Source: JAWWBN01 sp033720955
GTDB lineage: Bacteria > Acidobacteriota > Thermoanaerobaculia > Multivoradales > JAHEKO01
Direction: 5' to 3'
Length of the DNA: 9,875 nt
Assembly: GCA_033720955.1 (NCBI GenBank)
Contig: JAWWBN010000142.1
Coordinates: 1-9,875 of the forward strand
Below the pieces are notes generated by a model that made no database searches, had not been told where the DNA came from, and was given only the letters and a program-made list of their open reading frames with translations. Below, piece by piece: positions 1 to 7,131 of this stretch (position 1 is its first letter; every line of letters starts with the position of its first letter). Both the position numbers and the translations under genes were made by a program.

Positions 1-947
1 AAGCCGCTGTAGACGTCGGGGTCGATGCCCACCCCGGCCAGCACCCGCGGATCCACCATGCCGGCCCCCAGGATCTCCATCCAGCCGCTGTTGGAGCAGG
101 TCCGGCAGCCGCCGCCGCGACAGAACGGGCAGGTGATGTCCACCTCGGCCGAGGGCTCGGTGAAGGGGAAGTAGCTGGGCCGCAGCCGCACCCCGGTGTC
201 GGCGCTGAAGAGGCGGTGGACGAAGGTCTCCAGGGTCCCCTTCATGTGGCCGAAGGTGATCCCCTCGGCCACCGCGAGGCCCTCGCACTGATGGAACATG
301 GGCGAGTGGCGCAGGTCGTTGTCGTGCCGGTAGACGCGGCCCATGCAGAGGATGCGGATGGGGGGCTCGCGCTCCAGCATGGTGCGGATCTGCACCGGCG
401 AGGTGTGGGTGCGCAGCAGCCGTCCGTCCTCGAGGAAGAGAGTGTCCTGGGTGTCGCGGGCCGGGTGGTCGGCGGGGAAGTTGAGCAGCTCGAAGTTGTA
501 CCGGTCGTGCTCGACCTCGGGCCCTTCGGCGACGCTGTAGCCGAGGCCGGCGAAGATCTCGGCCAGGTCGTGCGCCACCAGGTTGATGGGGTGGATGCCG
601 CCCGCGGCCGGCCGCCGCCCGGGCAGGGTGACGTCCACGGCGGCGGAGGCCCGCCGCGCCTCCCGCTCGCGCCGCTCGAGCTCGCGGTCGAGCTCCTCCA
701 GGCGCTCCTCGACCCGCGTCTTCAGCCGGTTGACGCCCTGGCCCAGCTCCCGCCGCTCCTCCGGCGGCGCCTCCTTCAGCGAGGCGAGGAGCGAGCGCAC
801 CCGGCCTCGCCTGCGCCCCAGCCAGTCGAGCTTGAGCTTCTCCCAGCCGGCCCGGTCGGAGACCGCGTCCGCCTCTTTCTCGAACAGCTCCCGGTAGCCG
901 GAGACGCCGGCGGCGCCGGCCGCCGCGCCCGCCTCGCCGCCGTCCAC
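1..947 (-). CDS. pheS: Phenylalanine--tRNA ligase alpha subunit (3' end cut by window edge)
   Basis: Catalytic alpha subunit of the cytoplasmic PheRS tetramer, which charges tRNA-Phe. 315 codons are visible; about 25-30 C-terminal residues, including class II motif 3 (GxGxER), lie beyond the left edge. Residues 1-105 form the charged coiled-coil tRNA-binding arm. The class II core begins near 117 (GIHPINL) and continues with EGPEVE at 141, HTSPVQIRTM at 181 and motif 2 GRVYRHDND at 203, followed by FHQCEG. Four cysteines (C273, C276, C281, C284) form the CxxC-x4-CxxC cluster seen in Bacillus-type PheS but not in E. coli, followed by GWMEILGAGMV. The start is read as GTG at 947-945, four nucleotides after the rplT stop, with GGAAGG (961-956) eight bases upstream as ribosome site. 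There is no in-frame ATG near it. It is probably co-transcribed with rpmI and rplT; pheT is expected next but lies outside the window. Family assignment is certain, the exact start fairly sure. Confidence 0.96.
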   Translation of the reverse strand, partial: MDGGEAGAAAGAAGVSGYRELFEKEADAVSDRAGWEKLKLDWLGRRRGRVRSLLASLKEAPPEERRELGQGVNRLKTRVEERLEELDRELERREREARRASAAVDVTLPGRRPAAGGIHPINLVAHDLAEIFAGLGYSVAEGPEVEHDRYNFELLNFPADHPARDTQDTLFLEDGRLLRTHTSPVQIRTMLEREPPIRILCMGRVYRHDNDLRHSPMFHQCEGLAVAEGITFGHMKGTLETFVHRLFSADTGVRLRPSYFPFTEPSAEVDITCPFCRGGGCRTCSNSGWMEILGAGMVDPRVLAGVGIDPDVYSG

Positions 948-951
948 GAGC

Positions 952-1341
952 CTAGCCTTCCGCGGCCGCGGCTTCGGGCGAGGCGTCGCCCAGGCCCTGG
1001 CGGGCGAGCGCCACCACGTCGGAGAAGGCCTGCGGCTCCCTGACCGCGAGGTCGGCCAGCATCTTCCGGTTCAGCTCGCAGCCGGCCTTCTTCAGACCCT
1101 CGATCAGACGGTTGTAGGAGAGGCCGTTGGCGCGGGCGGCGGCGTTGATCCGCACGATCCACAGCCGCCGCAGCACCCGCTTGCGCTGCCGGCGGTCGCG
1201 GTAGGCGAACTGCTGGCTCCGGTCCACCGCCTGCTTGGCGACGCGGTAGGAGCGGGACTTGGCGCCGTAGTAGCCCTTGGCCTGCTTGAGGACGCTCTTG
1301 CGTCGCTTGGTCTTCTTGCTTCCGCGCTTGACTCTGGGCAT
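952..1341 (-). CDS. rplT: 50S ribosomal protein L20
   Basis: 129-residue L20, an early 23S rRNA-binding assembly protein and, in E. coli and Bacillus, a repressor of its own operon. The N-terminus MPRVKRGSKKTKRRK is the lysine/arginine-rich RNA-binding extension. Then follow the conserved AKGYYGAKSRSYRVAKQAV (about 21-39), RDRRQRKR (48-55), WIVRINAAAR (61-70), GLSYNRLIEGLKKA (73-86) and LNRKMLADLAV (90-100). The tail from about residue 110 is alanine/glutamate-rich and slightly longer than the roughly 118-residue E. coli protein. The ATG at 1341-1339 has GAGG (1351-1348) six bases upstream. It is the middle gene of rpmI-rplT-pheS: 107 nt separate it from rpmI and 4 nt from pheS. The rpmI-rplT spacer contains two stem-loops that could be its translational control region. 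Confidence 0.98.
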   Translation of the reverse strand: MPRVKRGSKKTKRRKSVLKQAKGYYGAKSRSYRVAKQAVDRSQQFAYRDRRQRKRVLRRLWIVRINAAARANGLSYNRLIEGLKKAGCELNRKMLADLAVREPQAFSDVVALARQGLGDASPEAAAAEG

Positions 1342-1371
1342 CTCGAACCTCGTTTGGGGGTGGTTTCTGGG

Positions 1372-1389
1372 GCCGGCGTCGAGGCCGGC
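1372..1389 (-). promoter_or_regulatory. Stem-loop just upstream of rplT
   Basis: Perfect inverted repeat GCCGGC-N6-GCCGGC in the rpmI-rplT spacer, ending about 30 nt before the rplT start codon. It lies directly downstream (in mRNA sense) of a larger stem-loop at 1392-1423. Position suggests control of rplT translation or mRNA processing. There is no U-tract, so a factor-independent terminator is unlikely, and rplT has no evident promoter of its own. The function is inferred. Confidence 0.4.
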
Positions 1390-1391
1390 GG

Positions 1392-1423
1392 GCCGCGCTG
1401 GACAGGTTCGCTCCAGCCGCGGC
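1392..1423 (-). promoter_or_regulatory. Large stem-loop in rpmI-rplT spacer, candidate L20-responsive element
   Basis: On the mRNA strand, arms GCCGCGGCTGGA and TCCAGCGCGGC pair over 11 base pairs with one bulged G, closing a 9-nt loop. A long paired stem with a single bulge in a 107-nt spacer before rplT is suggestive, because L20 represses its operon in E. coli and Bacillus by binding mRNA structures that mimic its 23S rRNA site. I cannot show mimicry here. GC content is high, so folded stems arise easily by chance. Confidence 0.35.
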
Positions 1424-1448
1424 GCGGTGGGCGCCCGGGGAGGGCCCT

Positions 1449-1643
1449 CTAGCCGTGCAGGACGGCCTTGATGTTCTTGGCGTACTTGCCGGCGACCAGG
1501 GTGCCCTTGCGCAGGCGGCGCTTCCGCTTGGTGCTCTTCTTGGTGAGGATGTGGTTCGCCATGGAGCGGCGGCGCACGACCTTGCCCTTGGCGGTGATCT
1601 TGAAGCGCTTGGCGGCGCCCCTGTGGCTCTTCTGCTTCGGCAC
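1449..1643 (-). CDS. rpmI: 50S ribosomal protein L35
   Basis: 64-residue L35 of the large ribosomal subunit, at the usual family length. The sequence begins MPKQKSHRGAAKRFKIT, continues with GKVVRRRSMANHIL and TKKSTKRKRRLRKG (about 34-47), and ends in KAVLHG; this is the highly basic, diagnostic L35 pattern. The start codon is GTG (1643-1641), not ATG. It is fixed by the invariant MPK N-terminus and by GAGGAGA (1657-1651) seven bases upstream. It is first in the leftward operon with rplT and pheS, 107 nt ahead of rplT. Its promoter is visible at 1691-1719, giving a short leader of about 40 nt. In most bacteria infC lies directly upstream of rpmI; here the next gene is a divergent protease gene. 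Confidence 0.97.
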   Translation of the reverse strand: MPKQKSHRGAAKRFKITAKGKVVRRRSMANHILTKKSTKRKRRLRKGTLVAGKYAKNIKAVLHG

Positions 1644-1663
1644 GGCTGGGTCTCCTCGGCTGT

Positions 1664-1678
1664 CGGGCGTCCCGCCCG
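1664..1678 (-). promoter_or_regulatory. Small hairpin in rpmI mRNA leader
   Basis: CGGGCG-GGA-CGCCCG, a 6-bp stem with a 3-nt loop, lies between the predicted transcription start (about 1684) and the rpmI ribosome site. It could tune translation of rpmI or stabilise the 5' end of the mRNA. It could also be a chance product of the base composition. Confidence 0.3.
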
Positions 1679-1690
1679 GCTGAACGGGGG

Positions 1691-1719
1691 ATTGTAGCGT
1701 CTCGGGGCGGGCTTGTCAC
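1691..1719 (-). promoter_or_regulatory. Sigma70-type promoter of rpmI-rplT-pheS
   Basis: On the minus strand, GTGACA (1719-1714, five of six matches to TTGACA), a 17-nt spacer, then TACAAT (1696-1691, five of six matches to TATAAT). The predicted start of transcription is near 1684, about 40 nt before the rpmI GTG. It is the best promoter match seen in this GC-rich window. It shows that this cluster starts at rpmI and does not depend on thrS or infC upstream. Confidence 0.75.
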
Positions 1720-1800
1720 CCCCGGCGGGATCGTCCGCTCGCGGCCCCCTCTCGAGCGGCGGGACCCGGGCGCTCCTGGGGGTTTTCTCCTCCGCCGGCT

Positions 1801-1878
1801 GGGGGAATCCCCCCATGGACCCGACGCCCGCGGGACGGGATCCTGGGGTCGATCCCAAGCCACGGCCGGCGACCGGCC
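1801..1878 (+). other. Three short hairpins upstream of the protease gene
   Basis: The 270-nt divergent gap 1644-1913 holds the rpmI promoter on its left. On its right are three inverted repeats in the protease upstream region: GGGGG-N3-CCCCC (1801-1813), GGGATC-N8-GATCCC (1837-1856) and GGCCGG-N3-CCGGCC (1864-1878). None is followed by a T-run. I see no convincing promoter for the protease on this strand. The hairpins may structure its 5' leader, or they may reflect base composition. Confidence 0.25.
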
Positions 1879-1913
1879 CGGTCCCGCGCCCACCGGTTCG
1901 AAGGAGCCTCACG

Positions 1914-4900
1914 ATGACCCGATCCCACCTGCCCCTCGTCCTGGCCCTCGCGGCCCTCCTGCTCGGCGTCTCCGCCCCCCCGGCGGCGGCCTGGCAGGAG
2001 AAGGTCGACGCCTCCGTGCTGGCCGCCGCCGCCGCGGGCGACACGGAGATGCTGGTCTACTTCGCGGCGCGGGCCGACCTCGCCGGCGCCTACGAGCTGA
2101 CCTCCAAGCTCGACAAGGGAGCCTGGGTCCACGAGCAGCTCACCGCCACCGCCGCGGCCAGTCAGGGCGCCCTGCTCGCCCAGATCGAGCTTCTCGGGGT
2201 GGAGCACCGCGCCTTCTGGATCACCAACGCCGTCTGGGTGCGGGGGGACCTCGCGATCGTCGAGCTCGCCGCGTCCACCCCGGGGGTGGAGCGCGTCTAC
2301 GAGGTCGGCTTCGGCACCCTCGACCCGCCGGTGGGCGCCGAGGCCGGCTCGGGCGCCGAGCTCGCCACGGCCGCCGGCGGCAACCTCGAGGCGCTGGGGG
2401 CGCCCTCGGTGTGGGCGCTGGGCATCACCGGCCAGGGGGCGGTGGTGGCGAGCGCCGACACCGGCGCCGAGTGGCAGCACCCCGCGCTCCTCGACCAGTA
2501 TCGGGGCTGGGACGGGGTCGCGGCCGACCACGACTACAACTGGCACCTGGGGGCCAACCCGAACTCCGGCTGCCCCGAGTTCCCCTCCACCGAGCCGTGC
2601 GACGACGACGACCTGCTGGGGGGCGGCCACGGCACCCACACCATCGGCACGATGGTCGGCGACGACGGCGGCGCGAACCAGATCGGCATGGCTCCCGACG
2701 CCAGGTGGATCGCCTGCCGCAACATGAACTTCGGGGTGGGTGCGGTGCCCTCCTACCTCGACTGCATGGAGTGGTTCATCGCACCCACCGACATCTCCGG
2801 CGCCAACCCCGACCCGTCGAAGGCCCCCGACGTGGTCAACAACTCCTGGGGCTGCGTCGAGGCGTGCCCGCCGCCGGTCCTCAAGGACACTCTCGAGGCG
2901 AGCCGCGCCGCCGGCATCTTCTACTCGGTCTCGGCCGGCAACGACGGCGAGACCGGCTGCTCGAGCCTGGCCTTCCCGCTGGCGATCTACGAGGCGGCCT
3001 TCTCGGTGGGCGCCGTGGACCACCGCAACGACCAGATCGCCGACTTCTCGAGCCGCGGTCCCATCGTCGCCGACGTGCCGAACCCGCCGCGGGTCGGACC
3101 CGACATCTCGGCTCCCGGCGTCGGGGTGCGCTCGAGCCTCAAGGGCGGCACCTACGGCAGCCTCGACGGCACCAGCATGGCGTCGCCCCACGTCTCCGGC
3201 CTGGTGGCGCTGCTGATCTCGGCCAACCCCGCCCTGCGCGGCGACGTCGACCAGCTCGAGCAGATCATCCAGTCGACGGCCAGGCCGCTCACCACCGATC
3301 AGGGCTGCGGCGACGACACGTCGAGCTCGGTCCCCAACAACTCCTACGGCTGGGGCCGGATCGACGCCCTGGCCGCGGTGCTCGAGGTCCTGGGGATCAA
3401 CGAGCCGCCGCGGGCGGCCGACGACTTCGCCGTGGTGACGCTCAACACCGAGACCGCCATCGACGTGCTGGTCAACGACACCGATCCAAACAACGACGCG
3501 CTGACCGTCGCCGCCGTCACCCAGGGCTCGGCGGGCGGCGCCGTCTCCCACGACGGCGTCACCGTGACCTACGACCCGCCGCACAACTTCGTCGGACTCG
3601 ACACCTTCACCTACACGGCGTCCGACGGCGAGGGCGGCACCGCCACGGCGCGGGTCGAGGTGGACGTCCGCTGCGCGGAGGAGGCGACCCCCCTCTTCTC
3701 CGACGACTTCGAGCCCCAGCCGGAGGAGGGCTGGACGGTGGATACCGCGGCCAACGCCAACCCGGCCAGCGCCCCCTGGACGCCGGCGCCCGATCCGTTC
3801 GCCCACAGCCCGGTGAGCTCCTACGTCAGCGACGCCACGACCCTCGATCTCAAGGACGATCGGCTGGTCTCGCCCCCCCTCGCGCTCCCCGGTGCGAGCC
3901 GGCTGGCCTTCTGGCACCGCTTCGAGTTCGAGGGCGGGTTCGACGGCGGAGTCCTGGAGGTCTCGACGGACGGCGGCGCCACCTGGGCGGACATCGAAAC
4001 GGCCGGCGGCGTCTTCCTGGCCGGCGGCTACAACGGCGCCATCTCGCCCTCGTACGACAACCCCCTCGCCGGACGGCCCGCCTGGACCGCCGCCTCCGGC
4101 GACCTCGAGACCATGGTCCGGGTGGAGGTGGATCTCGGAGCCCTGGCCGGCGCCGAGATCCGCCTGCGCTGGCGGCTGGGCGCCGACTCGCTGGTGCCGG
4201 GGTCGCTGCCCGGAACCGGCTGGTGGATCGACGACGTCGAGCTGCTCGAGATCTCCGAGGTCTGCCGCTTCGCCCCCGTCGCGGAAGACGACGCGGCCAC
4301 GACGGCGGCGGACACGCCGGTGACCACCGCCGGCCTGGCCAACGACAGCGATCCCGACGGCGACCCGCTGACGGTGGGCGACCTCTCCGATCCCGCGCAC
4401 GGCTCGGCGGCCGTGAACCCCGACCAGACCGTGACCTACACACCCGACCCCGGGTTCGTGGGCAGCGACAGCTTCACCTACGAGGCGTGCGATCCCGACG
4501 GCCAGTGCGACGGGGCGACGGTCGGGGTGGAGGTCGAGGCCGAGCCCCAGCCGGCCGAGAAGATCACCGGCGGCGGGTGGATCCCCCGCGCCGACGGGGG
4601 CAAGGCCACCCTTTCGGTCAACGTGCACCCGGGCGAAGGTCCGCCGCAGGGGCGTCTGAGCTACGACGGCAACGCGGGTGGCCTGCGCCTCATCGGCACG
4701 GTGACCGGATCCGAGATGCTCACGGCGGAGACCGCCCGCCTCACCGGCTCCTGCGAGCTCGACGACGGCACGCCCTGCACCTTCGAGGCCGAGATCGAGG
4801 ACCGGGGCGAGCCCGGCGCCGGAGTGGACCGGTTCGCGATCCGGGTCACCTCGGCGACGGGCTCCCTGCTCCACGAGGCGGACAGCCTCCTCGGCGGAGG

Positions 4901-4919
4901 AAACCTCCAGATCCACTGA
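1914..4919 (+). CDS. Secreted bacillopeptidase F-like S8 serine protease with Ig-like modules
   Basis: 1001-residue exported subtilase. A signal peptide covers residues 1-26 (LPLVLALAALLLGV core, cleavage near AAA-W). A proregion of about 27-150 follows, then the S8 domain (about 160-480) with the full catalytic set: D182 in ADTGAEW, H239 in GGHGTH, oxyanion N343 in SAGNDG, and S421 in GTSMASPH. The DTGAEWQHPAL and YRGWDG sequences match the bacillopeptidase F-like group. Downstream are a cadherin/Ig-like module (about 497-586, with VLVNDTDPNNDALTV and DTFTYTASDG), a MAM/immune-inhibitor-A-like beta-sandwich (about 590-783, with LAFWHRFEFE and GWWIDDVELL), a second Ig-like module (about 788-876, with NDSDPDGDPLTV), and a C-terminal domain from 882 opening KITGGGW. 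No sortase or PEP-CTERM tail is seen, so it is probably secreted or held by an unknown sorter. The ATG at 1914 is chosen for AAGGAG (1901-1906) seven bases upstream and the signal peptide. It probably degrades extracellular protein; the substrate is unknown. Confidence 0.93.
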   Translation: MTRSHLPLVLALAALLLGVSAPPAAAWQEKVDASVLAAAAAGDTEMLVYFAARADLAGAYELTSKLDKGAWVHEQLTATAAASQGALLAQIELLGVEHRAFWITNAVWVRGDLAIVELAASTPGVERVYEVGFGTLDPPVGAEAGSGAELATAAGGNLEALGAPSVWALGITGQGAVVASADTGAEWQHPALLDQYRGWDGVAADHDYNWHLGANPNSGCPEFPSTEPCDDDDLLGGGHGTHTIGTMVGDDGGANQIGMAPDARWIACRNMNFGVGAVPSYLDCMEWFIAPTDISGANPDPSKAPDVVNNSWGCVEACPPPVLKDTLEASRAAGIFYSVSAGNDGETGCSSLAFPLAIYEAAFSVGAVDHRNDQIADFSSRGPIVADVPNPPRVGPDISAPGVGVRSSLKGGTYGSLDGTSMASPHVSGLVALLISANPALRGDVDQLEQIIQSTARPLTTDQGCGDDTSSSVPNNSYGWGRIDALAAVLEVLGINEPPRAADDFAVVTLNTETAIDVLVNDTDPNNDALTVAAVTQGSAGGAVSHDGVTVTYDPPHNFVGLDTFTYTASDGEGGTATARVEVDVRCAEEATPLFSDDFEPQPEEGWTVDTAANANPASAPWTPAPDPFAHSPVSSYVSDATTLDLKDDRLVSPPLALPGASRLAFWHRFEFEGGFDGGVLEVSTDGGATWADIETAGGVFLAGGYNGAISPSYDNPLAGRPAWTAASGDLETMVRVEVDLGALAGAEIRLRWRLGADSLVPGSLPGTGWWIDDVELLEISEVCRFAPVAEDDAATTAADTPVTTAGLANDSDPDGDPLTVGDLSDPAHGSAAVNPDQTVTYTPDPGFVGSDSFTYEACDPDGQCDGATVGVEVEAEPQPAEKITGGGWIPRADGGKATLSVNVHPGEGPPQGRLSYDGNAGGLRLIGTVTGSEMLTAETARLTGSCELDDGTPCTFEAEIEDRGEPGAGVDRFAIRVTSATGSLLHEADSLLGGGNLQIH

Positions 4920-4948
4920 CGACCCGGCCTTCTCGGCCCCGCCCACGG

Positions 4949-4974
4949 CGAGCTCCCCCGGCTCCCCGAGCTCG
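4949..4974. terminator. Possible bidirectional terminator between protease gene and thrS
   Basis: In the 75-nt gap between the convergent stops, CGAGCTC (4949-4955) and GAGCTCG (4968-4974) form a 7-bp stem around a 12-nt loop. A smaller GGGG-TGA-CCCC hairpin (4981-4991) lies near the thrS stop. Neither has a T-tract on either strand, so factor-independent termination would be weak. The call rests on position between two converging genes. Confidence 0.3.
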
Positions 4975-4994
4975 ACCGAAGGGGTGACCCCTCT

Positions 4995-6929
4995 CTAGAG
5001 CTCGTCCGACCGGGTGCGCTCCCGGTCGAGGATCCGGCCCGCCACCTCGGCCACCGCCGTCGCGCCCAGGTCGTCGCCGCGGCGCAGCCGCAGCGCCACG
5101 GTCCCCGCCTCCTCCTCGCGGCCACCTACCACCAGCATGTAGGGCACCTTCTGGAGCTGGGCCTCGCGGATCTTGTAGCCCAGCTTCTCGTTGCGGTCGT
5201 CCAGCCGCACGCGCACCCCGGCCTCGGCCAGCTCGGCGGCCACCCGGCCGCCGTAGTCGAGGAACTTCTCCGACACCGGCAGCACCACCGCCTGCTCGGG
5301 CGCCAGCCAGACGGGGAAGGCGCCGGCGGTGTGCTCGATGAGGATGCCCAGGAAACGCTCCAGCGACCCCAGCATGGCGCGGTGGATCATCGCCACGCGG
5401 TGCTCGCCGCCGTCCGCGCCGACGTAGGTCAGGTCGAAGCGCTCCGGAAGCTGGTAGTCGAGCTGAACCGTGCCCATCTGCCAGCTCCGGCCCAGCGCGT
5501 CCTCGATCTGGAAGTCGATCTTGGGACCGTAGAAGGCGCCGTCGCCGGGGGAGACCCGGTAGGGGGTGCCGCGCGACTCCAGCGCCGCCGCCAGGGCGGC
5601 CTCGGCCCGCTCCCACATCTCGGCCGTGCCGATCGACTTCTCCGGCCGGGTCGAGATCTCGACGTCCACCCTGGAGAAGCCGAAGGCGGCGTAGATCTCG
5701 AGGATCATCGACACCGCGGCCTGCACCTCGGCCTCGACCTGATCCTCGGTGCAGAAGATGTGGGCGTCGTCCTGGCAGAAGCTGCGCACCCGGGTCAGGC
5801 CCGAGGTCACGCCGCTCTTCTCGTACCGGTGGAGACGGCCGAAGTCGGAGTAGCGCACCGGCAGGTCGCGGTAGGAGCGCAGCCGGGTGCCGTAGATCAG
5901 ACAGTGGGTCGGGCAGTTCATGGGCTTCACCGCCATCGGCTTGTCGTCGGCGTCGGTGAAGAACATCGCCTCGCGGTAGTTCTCGAGGTGCCCGGAGGTG
6001 CGCCACAGCTCCACGTCCAGGATCTGCGGGGTGACCAGCTCCTGGTAGCCGTGCCGGTCCTGCACACCGCGCACGAACTCGATCAGGCGGTTGTAGACGA
6101 AGGCCCCCCTGGGGTGGAAGAAGGGCGTCGCCGGGGCGTGGTCGTGGAAGCTGAAGAGGTCGAGGTCGGCCCCGAGCCGCCGGTGGTCGCGGGCCCGCGC
6201 CTCCTCCAGGGCTCCCAGGTAGGCGTCCAGCTCCTCGGCACTGGCGAAGGCGGTGCCGTAGACCCGCTGGAGCATCTCGTTGCTGGCGTCGCCGCGGAAG
6301 TAGACCCCGGAGGCGTCGAGGAGCTTGACCGCCCCGATCTGCGACGCCCGCTGGACGTGGGGCCCGCGGCAGAGGTCGGTGAAGCCGCCGTGCCGGTAGA
6401 GGGTGATGGTCTCCCCCTCCGGGATCTCCCTGAGCCGCTCGAGCTTGAGCGTCTCCCCCATCTCCTCGAAGAGCCGCTCGGCCTCCTCGCGCGAAACCTC
6501 GATGCGCTCGAAGACGGCGTCCTCGGCCAGGATCTCCAGCATCTTGGCCTCGATCTTCTCGAGATCCTCCGGGGTGAACGAGCGCGGGAAGCGGAAGTCG
6601 TACTGGAACTTCTCCGAGTGATCCTGGCGGCCGGCGTCGTACTCGGCCTCGGGCCAGAGCCGCTTCACCGCGTCAGCCATGACGTGCTCGGCGCTGTGCC
6701 GGACGAACTCGCCGGCCTCGGGGCTCTGGACGGTGACCAGCCGGAGCTCGCCGCCCCGGTCGAGCGGCAGCCGCAGGTCCACCATCCCGCCGTCCAGGAG
6801 GGCGCCCACCGCGTCGGCGGCGAGCCGCGGTCCGATGGACTCGGCCACCTCGAGGGGGGTGGTGCCGGCGGCCACCGCGCGCACCGAGCCGTCGGGGAGC
6901 CGGAGCTCGATCGTCTCTTTTTCGGGCAT
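4995..6929 (-). CDS. thrS: Threonine--tRNA ligase
   Basis: 644-residue cytoplasmic ThrRS (E. coli 642), which activates threonine and charges tRNA-Thr. Domains in order: N-terminal TGS domain (about 5-66), then the editing domain with the zinc-type motif HSAEH (H78, H82) and CRGPH (C187, H191), which removes mischarged serine. The class II core follows from about 245, with motif 1 around 270-300, motif 2 GRLHRYEKSG (364-373) and motif 3 near 511-528. The anticodon-binding domain runs from about 545 to the end. The catalytic zinc ligands C339, H390 and H516 each sit five residues after their E. coli counterparts C334, H385 and H511, so the enzyme looks complete. The ATG at 6929-6927 has GAGGG seven bases upstream; a longer frame starting at 6962 lacks such support. 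It lies downstream of two tRNA-Val genes with no clear promoter between. It converges on the protease gene and is not followed by infC, which is unusual. Confidence 0.98.
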   Translation of the reverse strand: MPEKETIELRLPDGSVRAVAAGTTPLEVAESIGPRLAADAVGALLDGGMVDLRLPLDRGGELRLVTVQSPEAGEFVRHSAEHVMADAVKRLWPEAEYDAGRQDHSEKFQYDFRFPRSFTPEDLEKIEAKMLEILAEDAVFERIEVSREEAERLFEEMGETLKLERLREIPEGETITLYRHGGFTDLCRGPHVQRASQIGAVKLLDASGVYFRGDASNEMLQRVYGTAFASAEELDAYLGALEEARARDHRRLGADLDLFSFHDHAPATPFFHPRGAFVYNRLIEFVRGVQDRHGYQELVTPQILDVELWRTSGHLENYREAMFFTDADDKPMAVKPMNCPTHCLIYGTRLRSYRDLPVRYSDFGRLHRYEKSGVTSGLTRVRSFCQDDAHIFCTEDQVEAEVQAAVSMILEIYAAFGFSRVDVEISTRPEKSIGTAEMWERAEAALAAALESRGTPYRVSPGDGAFYGPKIDFQIEDALGRSWQMGTVQLDYQLPERFDLTYVGADGGEHRVAMIHRAMLGSLERFLGILIEHTAGAFPVWLAPEQAVVLPVSEKFLDYGGRVAAELAEAGVRVRLDDRNEKLGYKIREAQLQKVPYMLVVGGREEEAGTVALRLRRGDDLGATAVAEVAGRILDRERTRSDEL

Positions 6930-6950
6930 GGTTCGACCCTCGATCCTTCC

Positions 6951-6984
6951 GCCGGTAGACACGAACGCCGCCCTGCCTACCGGC
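6951..6984 (-). promoter_or_regulatory. Inverted repeat in the thrS leader
   Basis: GCCGGTAG (6984-6977) and CTACCGGC (6958-6951) form a perfect 8-bp stem around an 18-nt loop. It ends about 21 nt before the thrS start codon and just ahead of its ribosome site. It could act as a partial terminator or 3'-processing stem after the tRNA genes, or as a translational control hairpin. ThrRS represses its own mRNA in E. coli through tRNA-like structures, and Bacillus uses a T-box. I see neither a T-box sequence nor a clear tRNA-Thr anticodon mimic here. Confidence 0.45.
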
Positions 6985-7022
6985 TGGCGGGGGTAGTGGC
7001 GGGACGGGGAGACGCCGGACGG

Positions 7023-7099
7023 TGGTAGGCGCTAGCGGACTCGAACCGCTGACCTCTACCGTGTGAAGGTAGCGCTCTAACCAACTGAGCTAAGCGCCT
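7023..7099 (-). tRNA. tRNA-Val (anticodon CAC)
   Basis: Full cloverleaf on the minus strand. The acceptor is AGGCGCT/AGCGCCT (7 bp), the D arm GCTC-AGTTGGTTA-GAGC, the anticodon stem CTACC/GGTAG with loop TTCACAC, the variable loop AGGTC, and the T arm AGCGG-TTCGAGT-CCGCT. The discriminator is A (7026) and CCA is encoded (7025-7023). Anticodon CAC (7065-7063) reads the valine codon GUG; A73, A35 and C36 agree with valine identity. It lies 32 nt after the tRNA-Val(GAC) gene, with which it shares the D arm, variable loop and T arm exactly. Confidence 0.97.
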
Positions 7100-7131
7100 G
7101 TGCATGATTCGCCCGGGGTCGGGTCTGACGC

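Noticed and set aside
1815..1913. An upstream in-frame ATG at 1815 for the protease
   Set aside because: It would put a proline/arginine-rich stretch of 33 residues before the signal peptide. ATG 1914 has AAGGAG at ideal spacing.
1716..4946. A 1076-codon open frame antisense to the protease gene
   Set aside because: It is a GC-driven mirror of the S8 gene. It has no recognisable domain, and the plus strand carries a full signal peptide, catalytic set and ribosome site.
4920..4994. A hidden or degraded infC between the protease gene and thrS
   Set aside because: Only 75 nt separate the two stops, with no coding signal; the minus strand across the protease gene has no IF3 motifs either.
5331..7028. 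A 565-codon plus-strand frame across thrS and a tRNA
   Set aside because: It is antisense to a complete, motif-perfect ThrRS and runs into a tRNA gene. Its composition (Val/Gly/Asp/Glu) is that of a shadow frame.
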